Notes under the pieces: generated by a model | The model's input: the letters and a program-made list of their open reading frames with translations, nothing else | Databases searched by the model: none | Told to the model about the DNA's origin: nothing | From: Paraburkholderia podalyriae | Lineage (GTDB): Bacteria; Pseudomonadota; Gammaproteobacteria; Burkholderiales; Burkholderiaceae | NCBI RefSeq assembly: GCF_014397785.1 | Contig: NZ_VZQQ01000035.1 | Location: 1-64,000, forward strand | Reading direction: 5' to 3' | DNA: 64,000 nucleotides | Shown: in pieces, positions 59,474 to 64,000 of the stretch | Numbering within the stretch: position 1 is the first letter of the stretch | Layout: every line of letters begins with the position of its first letter | Position numbers and translations under genes: made by a program

Positions 59474-59551
59474 CTTCCCCGCATCTTTGCCCGCAGTGAC
59501 CGCGCGGGGAAGATGGGCGGGCACGACGGACGATCAGCGCTTCGTGATCGT
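59474..59551 (-). promoter_or_regulatory. Attenuator-like stem-loops ahead of asd
   Basis: Reading leftward, a 7-bp hairpin (59545-59551 with 59530-59536) covers the last codons of the Thr/Ile-rich frame. A 9-bp perfect stem (GCGGGGAAG 59504-59512 with CTTCCCCGC 59474-59482 on the plus strand) ends 24 bases before the asd ATG. A competing 7-bp pairing links 59517-59523 with 59488-59494. A short TTT follows the 9-bp stem, so it could terminate weakly or hide the ribosome site. Confidence 0.5.
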
Positions 59552-59650
59552 TTTCGGGGTAATGGTTTTGATGGTAATGGCGAACTCGATCACACGGGCC
59601 GTTGTGCCGTGCAGTTTGGAAATCGAGGAGATTTGGGGGATCTGAGCCAT
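59534..59650 (-). CDS. Candidate Thr/Ile leader peptide of asd
   Basis: A 38-residue open frame from ATG 59650 to TGA 59534, 84 bases before asd. It contains 8 Ile and 7 Thr, concentrated near the end in ITIKTITPKTIT (nine of twelve), immediately before stem-loops. This resembles thrL-type attenuation peptides, whose regulatory codons match the end products; threonine and isoleucine derive from aspartate semialdehyde. No strong Shine-Dalgarno is visible, but TATATT just upstream (59662 to 59657) would give an almost leaderless transcript. Expression is unproven. Confidence 0.5.
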   Translation of the reverse strand: MAQIPQISSISKLHGTTARVIEFAITIKTITPKTITKR

Positions 59651-59706
59651 CACAACAATATACACGAAAACGGAAAACTGGCGGCGTTCTTCGCCGTATG
59701 ACGCAC

Positions 59707-59733
59707 GAATCGGCCTGTTTTTAAGGCCGATTC
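59707..59733 (-). terminator. Hairpin after leuB
   Basis: GAATCGGCCT (59707-59716) and AGGCCGATTC (59724-59733) are perfect complements around seven bases. It lies between the leuB stop and the asd promoter/leader. On the minus strand no U-run follows, so termination may depend on other factors. Confidence 0.45.
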
Positions 59734-59777
59734 GCGTTTTAAATGCCAGTATCGATGACCTGACTACCGCATGCGTT

Positions 59778-60845
59778 TTACAGCGCGGCCACGACGGCAT
59801 CGCCCATCGCGGCGGTGCCGACCTGCTTGCAACCCGGCGTGAGAATGTCGCCGGTACGATAGCCTTGCTCGAGCACCTTCTTCACCGCGGTTTCGATGCG
59901 ATCGGCCTGCTCCGCCTTGTTCAGCGAATAGCGCAGCATCATCGCAGCCGAGAGGATCGTGGCGAGCGGATTCGCCACGCCCTTGCCGGCGATATCCGGA
60001 GCGGAACCGTGCGACGGCTCATACAAGCCCTTGTTGTTCTTGTCGAGCGATGCCGACGGCAGCATGCCGATCGAGCCGGTCAACATGGCCGCCTCGTCCG
60101 ACAGGATATCGCCGAACATGTTGCCGGTCACGATCACGTCGAACGACTTCGGCGCCTTCACGAGCTGCATCGCGGCGTTGTCGACGTACATGTGCGACAG
60201 CTCGACGTCCGCGTATTCCTTCGACACGTCGATCATCACGTCCTTCCAGAACTGCGACGTTTCGAGCACGTTCGCTTTGTCGACCGAGGTCAGCTTCTTG
60301 CCGCGCTTTTGCGCCGCCTGAAACGCGACGTGCGCGATGCGGCGCACTTCGGGTTCCGAATAGCGCATCGTATCGAAGCCTTCCTTCGCGCCGGCGAACA
60401 GGCCGTCCGGCGACGTACGCACGCCGCGCGGCGCGCCGAAGTAGATGTCGCCGTTCAGTTCGCGCACGATCAGGATGTCGAGACCCGAAACGATCTCTTC
60501 CTTCAGCGACGACGCGCCCGTCAGTTGCGGGTAGCAGATCGCCGGACGGAAGTTCGCGAAGAGTTCGAGGTGCTTGCGCAGACCGAGAATCGCCTGCTCA
60601 GGGCGCAGCGCGCGTTCGAGCTTGTCGTACTTCCAGTCGCCGACCGCGCCGAACAGGATCGCGTCGGCGTCTTTCGCGAGCGCGAGCGTCGAGTCGGGCA
60701 GCGGGTGGCCCTTCGCTTCGTAGCCCGCGCCGCCGACCGGCGCTTCTTCGAGTTCGAACTTCTCGCCAAGCACGTTCAAGACCTTGACGGCCTCCTTGAC
60801 GATTTCGGGACCGATGCCGTCGCCCGGCAACACTGCGATCTTCAT
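59778..60845 (-). CDS. leuB: 3-isopropylmalate dehydrogenase
   Basis: NAD-dependent oxidative decarboxylation in leucine synthesis. 355 residues from the Met at 60845, beginning [20 protein letters not shown]. Metal and substrate ligands appear in [22 protein letters not shown], and the NAD-binding segment is [20 protein letters not shown] frame extension to 60884 is not conserved. It lies 89 bp downstream of leuD and is the last gene of the leuCD(B) group. Confidence 0.96.
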   Translation of the reverse strand: MKIAVLPGDGIGPEIVKEAVKVLNVLGEKFELEEAPVGGAGYEAKGHPLPDSTLALAKDADAILFGAVGDWKYDKLERALRPEQAILGLRKHLELFANFRPAICYPQLTGASSLKEEIVSGLDILIVRELNGDIYFGAPRGVRTSPDGLFAGAKEGFDTMRYSEPEVRRIAHVAFQAAQKRGKKLTSVDKANVLETSQFWKDVMIDVSKEYADVELSHMYVDNAAMQLVKAPKSFDVIVTGNMFGDILSDEAAMLTGSIGMLPSASLDKNNKGLYEPSHGSAPDIAGKGVANPLATILSAAMMLRYSLNKAEQADRIETAVKKVLEQGYRTGDILTPGCKQVGTAAMGDAVVAAL

Positions 60846-60934
60846 GCGAATTCCTTGATGATTTTTGGAGTCTTTCTGGCGCAAACCGACGTGGGCGGCG
60901 CGGACTTCAGGCCCCTACGCCGCCACGGGTTCGC

Positions 60935-61588
60935 TTAACCGACGAGGCGATTGTTCAGCCACGGTTGCTTCGCGAGACGCTCCGCTTCGAACTGGCGGAT
61001 CTTGTCCGCGTGACGCAGCGTGAGGCCGATGTCGTCGAAACCGTTCAGCAGACAGTACTTTCGGAACCCTGCGACATCGAACGGATATTCGGTGCCGCCG
61101 TCGGCCGTGCGCACGACTTGCGCTTCGAGGTCGATCGTCAGCTTGAAGCCGTTGAATGCATACGTTTCGTTGAACAGATGATCGACCTGCTGTTCGGTCA
61201 GCACGATCGGCAGCACGCCGTTCTTGAAGCAGTTGTTGTAAAAGATGTCCGCGAAGCTCGGCGCGATCAGCGCGCGAAAGCCGTACTGCTGCAACGCCCA
61301 AGGCGCGTGTTCGCGCGAACTGCCGCAGCCGAAATTCTTGCGCGCGAGCAGTACCGAGGCGCCTTGGTAGCGCGACTGGTTCAGTACGAAGTCCGGGTTC
61401 AACGGACGCTTCGAGTTGTCCTGCCCCGGCTCGCCGTGGTCGAGATAGCGCCATTCGTCGAACGCGTTCGGACCGAAGCCCGTGCGTTTGATCGATTTCA
61501 GGAACTGTTTCGGAATGATCGCGTCGGTGTCGACGTTCTCGCGATCGAGCGGCGCGACGACGCCGGTATGTACGGTGAATTTATCCAT
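60935..61588 (-). CDS. leuD: 3-isopropylmalate dehydratase small subunit
   Basis: Partners LeuC in the isomerisation of 2- to 3-isopropylmalate. 217 residues. N-terminus [26 protein letters not shown] carries the conserved DTD motif, and [15 protein letters not shown] is the substrate-binding loop. It is separated from leuC by the entericidin-like gene. Confidence 0.96.
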   Translation of the reverse strand: MDKFTVHTGVVAPLDRENVDTDAIIPKQFLKSIKRTGFGPNAFDEWRYLDHGEPGQDNSKRPLNPDFVLNQSRYQGASVLLARKNFGCGSSREHAPWALQQYGFRALIAPSFADIFYNNCFKNGVLPIVLTEQQVDHLFNETYAFNGFKLTIDLEAQVVRTADGGTEYPFDVAGFRKYCLLNGFDDIGLTLRHADKIRQFEAERLAKQPWLNNRLVG

Positions 61589-61673
61589 GACGTTTGCGCC
61601 TGTTCAGGACCGGGCGATGCGACTGGCGGCTGAAAATCCCCGCGCCGCATCGCCGGCAAAAATCAAAAACCGC

Positions 61674-61832
61674 TTATTTCTCAGCGTGATTGCTGATCGA
61701 ATTGCCGAGGTGCGACATGTCCTCGCCGAATCCGTGCACCGTGTTGCAGCCGGCAAGACCGAGCAGGAGCCCGGCGAGCGTGCCGAGTGCGAAGCGGCGC
61801 AATACAGCGATGCGATTCATGTTCTTCATCAT
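61674..61832 (-). CDS. Entericidin-like small lipoprotein
   Basis: 52 residues. A short signal peptide ends in the lipobox LLGLAGC (Cys29), so the mature protein is a lipid-anchored peptide of about 24 residues containing NTVHGFGEDMS, the usual entericidin pattern. The start at 61832 overlaps no other gene and begins five bases after the leuC stop; other Met codons follow closely. Entericidins act as toxin/antidote lipoproteins in enterobacteria, but here its placement inside leuCDB is conserved in Burkholderia as I recall. Confidence 0.85.
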   Translation of the reverse strand: MMKNMNRIAVLRRFALGTLAGLLLGLAGCNTVHGFGEDMSHLGNSISNHAEK

Positions 61833-61837
61833 GCGAT

Positions 61838-63247
61838 TTATCCAAGCTTGCGAATATCGACGAAATGCCCTTCGATGGCTGCAGCCGCAGCCATTGCGGG
61901 GCTCACCAGGTGCGTGCGGCCACCAGCGCCCTGACGGCCTTCGAAGTTCCGGTTCGACGTGGACGCGCAGCGCTCGCCCGGCTCGAGCCGGTCGGCGTTC
62001 ATCGCGAGACACATCGAGCAGCCCGGCTCGCGCCATTCGAAACCGGCGTCGGTAAAGACCTTATCGAGACCTTCACGCTCCGCCTGCGCCTTCACGAGAC
62101 CCGAACCCGGCACGACCATCGCCAGACGGATGTTCGGCGCGACGCGGCGGCCGAGCTTCTTCACGACGTAAGCCGCGGCGCGAATGTCTTCGATGCGCGC
62201 GTTGGTGCACGACCCGATGAAGATTTTATCCGGCTTGATCGATTCGATCGGCGCATTCGGCTCGAGCGCCATGTACTTGAGCGCGCGCTCCATCGCGTTG
62301 CGCTTGACCGGGTCCTTCTCGCGCTCCGGGTCCGGCACGCGGCCGTCGACCGGCGTGACCATTTCCGGCGACGTGCCCCACGTGACCTGGGGCACGATTT
62401 CGGCCGCGTTCAGCTCGACCACGCGGTCGAAATACGCGGCGTCGTCCGACTTGAACTGCTTCCAGTACTCGACCGCGTGATCCCACTCGACGCCTTGCGG
62501 CGAGAACGGACGACCCTTCAGGTATTCGACCGTGGTGTCGTCGACGGCGACCATGCCGGCGCGCGCGCCCGCTTCGATCGCCATGTTGCAAACCGTCATA
62601 CGGCCTTCCATCGACAGCGAACGGATCGTCGAGCCGCCGAATTCGATCGCGTAGCCGGTGCCGCCCGCCGTGCCGATCTTGCCGATGATCGCGAGCACGA
62701 TGTCCTTCGCGGTACAGCCGCGCGGCAGTTGGCCCTCGACCTTCACGAGCATGTTCTTGCTCTTCTTCTGCAGCAGCGTTTGCGTAGCCAGCACGTGCTC
62801 GACTTCCGACGTGCCGATGCCGTGCGCAAGCGCGCCGAACGCGCCGTGCGTGGACGTGTGCGAGTCGCCGCAGACGATCGTCATACCCGGCAGCGTAGCG
62901 CCCTGTTCCGGCCCGATGATGTGGACGATGCCCTGACGAAGGTCGTTCATCTTGAACTGCGTGATGCCGTAGGCGTCGCAGTTCGTGTCGAGCGTGTCGA
63001 CCTGCAGCTTCGACACCGGGTCGGCGATGCCGTGGCTGCGGTCCGTGGTCGGCACGTTGTGGTCGGACACGGCCAGGTTCGCGCTGATGCGCCACACCGG
63101 ACGCCCGGCCATCTTCAGGCCTTCGAACGCCTGCGGGCTGGTCACTTCATGCAGCAGGTGACGGTCGATGTAGAGAATCGTGGTGCCGTCGTCTTCCGTG
63201 TGGACCACGTGCGTGTTCCACAATTTGTCGTAGAGAGTCTGTGCCAT
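61838..63247 (-). CDS. leuC: 3-isopropylmalate dehydratase large subunit
   Basis: Aconitase-family [4Fe-4S] enzyme subunit. 469 residues starting [20 protein letters not shown]. Cluster-binding cysteines are in [11 protein letters not shown] and the later [11 protein letters not shown]. The Met at 63247 is preferred; the longer frame to 63403 is not conserved and includes promoter sequence. It is first in leuC-entericidin-leuD-leuB. Confidence 0.96.
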   Translation of the reverse strand: MAQTLYDKLWNTHVVHTEDDGTTILYIDRHLLHEVTSPQAFEGLKMAGRPVWRISANLAVSDHNVPTTDRSHGIADPVSKLQVDTLDTNCDAYGITQFKMNDLRQGIVHIIGPEQGATLPGMTIVCGDSHTSTHGAFGALAHGIGTSEVEHVLATQTLLQKKSKNMLVKVEGQLPRGCTAKDIVLAIIGKIGTAGGTGYAIEFGGSTIRSLSMEGRMTVCNMAIEAGARAGMVAVDDTTVEYLKGRPFSPQGVEWDHAVEYWKQFKSDDAAYFDRVVELNAAEIVPQVTWGTSPEMVTPVDGRVPDPEREKDPVKRNAMERALKYMALEPNAPIESIKPDKIFIGSCTNARIEDIRAAAYVVKKLGRRVAPNIRLAMVVPGSGLVKAQAEREGLDKVFTDAGFEWREPGCSMCLAMNADRLEPGERCASTSNRNFEGRQGAGGRTHLVSPAMAAAAAIEGHFVDIRKLG

Positions 63248-63464
63248 GGTATGCGGGGTAGTAATGACTGGACTGCGGGCTGACTGTGTCAATTGATTAT
63301 GCCACGCGACGCACTGCGATGGGCTGCTCAGACGGCGAAAAAACCGATAAAAAACATGGGGTTGGCTGGTAGTGGCCATACCTGTATCGACGTTACCCGG
63401 CAAGCGTGAACCGCAGCGACGTCAATGCGCCGCGTACGCGACCCACAGCGGCCGCAGAAACAAA
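63248..63464. promoter_or_regulatory. leuC upstream region
   Basis: Gap between the gltA terminator and leuC. It should hold the leu operon promoter. I looked for a Leu-rich leader peptide on the minus strand and saw none; no hairpin stands out. Confidence 0.35.
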
Positions 63465-63496
63465 AACGCCCCACCGGGTAGACCCGTTGAGGCGTT
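63461..63496 (-). terminator. Intrinsic terminator of gltA
   Basis: AACGCC (63465-63470) pairs with GGCGTT (63491-63496), with an inner stem CGGGT/ACCCG (63475-63479 and 63482-63486). Read leftward, GGCGTTTTTG follows. It lies 76 bases after the gltA stop. Confidence 0.85.
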
Positions 63497-63571
63497 CCAT
63501 TCGCTCCGATTTCGCGCTCCTGCGCCGCACAAATGCCGCGACGAAGCGCGCCTATCGACGCCGGTCAGCGA

Positions 63572-64000
63572 TTAGCGCTGTGCGATCGGCTTCGCTTCAC
63601 GCAGCGTATCGCCGATGAACAGCTGACGCGGACGGCCAATCTTCTGTTCGGGATCGGCGATCATTTCGTTCCACTGCGCAATCCAACCGACCGTACGTGC
63701 CATCGCGAAGATACACGTGAACATCGACGTCGGAATGCCCAGCGCGCGCTGCACGATACCCGAGTAGAAGTCGACGTTCGGGTACAGCTTGCGCGACACG
63801 AAGTATTCGTCTTCGAGCGCGATCTTTTCGAGTTCCATTGCCAGCTTGAACAGCGGGTCGTCGTGCAGACCCAGCTCCTCGAGCACTTCGTAGCAGGTTT
63901 CGCGCATCAGCTTCGCGCGCGGGTCGTAGTTCTTGTACACGCGGTGGCCGAAGCCCATCAGCTTCACGCCCGAGTTCTTGTCCTTCACCTGCTTGATGAA
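63572..64000 (-). CDS. gltA: Citrate synthase, C-terminal part (cut by window end)
   Basis: Only the last 142 residues are present; the gene continues beyond 64000. Type II citrate synthase features: the active-site His in [16 protein letters not shown] and the catalytic Asp in [14 protein letters not shown]. It makes citrate from oxaloacetate and acetyl-CoA. The stop codon and terminator are inside the window. Confidence 0.95.
   Translation of the reverse strand, partial: FIKQVKDKNSGVKLMGFGHRVYKNYDPRAKLMRETCYEVLEELGLHDDPLFKLAMELEKIALEDEYFVSRKLYPNVDFYSGIVQRALGIPTSMFTCIFAMARTVGWIAQWNEMIADPEQKIGRPRQLFIGDTLREAKPIAQR

Noticed and set aside
59707-59733. Hairpin between leuB and asd as part of the asd attenuator
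   Set aside because: It lies upstream of the presumed leader promoter, so it more likely ends leuB transcription.
63248-63403. Leucine-rich leader peptide before leuC
   Set aside because: The minus-strand frame here is not Leu-rich and no paired stems follow.

Overview
The window is high-GC proteobacterial DNA whose gene content and order match Burkholderiales, most probably Paraburkholderia or Burkholderia. The diagnostic block is gltA-leuC-leuD-leuB-asd-fimV-truA-trpF-trpB-trpA-accD-folC-cvpA-purF, which I recall as typical of the second chromosome of that group. The assignment rests on synteny and protein sequence read by eye; no search was run. The window ends inside gltA.

Layout. (1) 1-3.3 kb: molybdate uptake, modABC facing a convergent modE. 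(2) 3.4-7.9 kb: accessory strip of small or unrecognised genes, including a short-chain dehydrogenase reduced by internal deletion, an orphan periplasmic-binding-type protein without a signal peptide, a DUF1488 protein, a 45-residue basic protein and a PAS sensor. (3) 7.9-12.4 kb: oxalate catabolism (oxlT, oxc, frc read leftward) with a cluster of TTGCAC motifs upstream. (4) 13-22.5 kb: accessory genes, namely a tautomerase divergent from a LysR regulator, a secreted basic protein, an Xre/RES-type toxin-antitoxin pair, a PPP phosphatase, a three-subunit FAD/cytochrome c sugar or alcohol dehydrogenase and a DUF1345 membrane protein. (5) 23-41.6 kb: seven-gene trehalose/alpha-glucan operon glgE, treS-mak, glgB, glgX, treZ, malQ, treY. 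(6) 41.6-45.2 kb: CorC/HlyC-type protein, degenerate histidine kinase, FKBP isomerase, AraC regulator. (7) 45.4-64 kb: housekeeping biosynthesis on the minus strand, with an orphan DNA methyltransferase between trpB and trpA and an entericidin-like lipoprotein between leuC and leuD.

How the genes work together. TreS-Mak turns trehalose into maltose and then maltose-1-phosphate. GlgE polymerises it into alpha-1,4-glucan, GlgB branches it, GlgX debranches it, MalQ reshuffles chains, and TreY/TreZ return glucan ends to trehalose. The operon therefore encodes a near-closed trehalose-glucan cycle. It consists of two translationally coupled triplets (glgE/treS/glgB and treZ/malQ/treY) on either side of glgX, and both gaps around glgX hold strong inverted repeats. 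OxlT, Oxc and Frc together import oxalate and decarboxylate it to formate and CO2, conserving energy through the antiport.

The observations I rate highest are a short Thr/Ile-rich open frame with stem-loops just ahead of asd, resembling a threonine-type attenuator; a 72-bp near-perfect inverted repeat between glgX and treZ; and a second, catalytically dead GH13 domain fused to the N-terminus of GlgE. No tRNA, rRNA, CRISPR array or insertion sequence was recognised.
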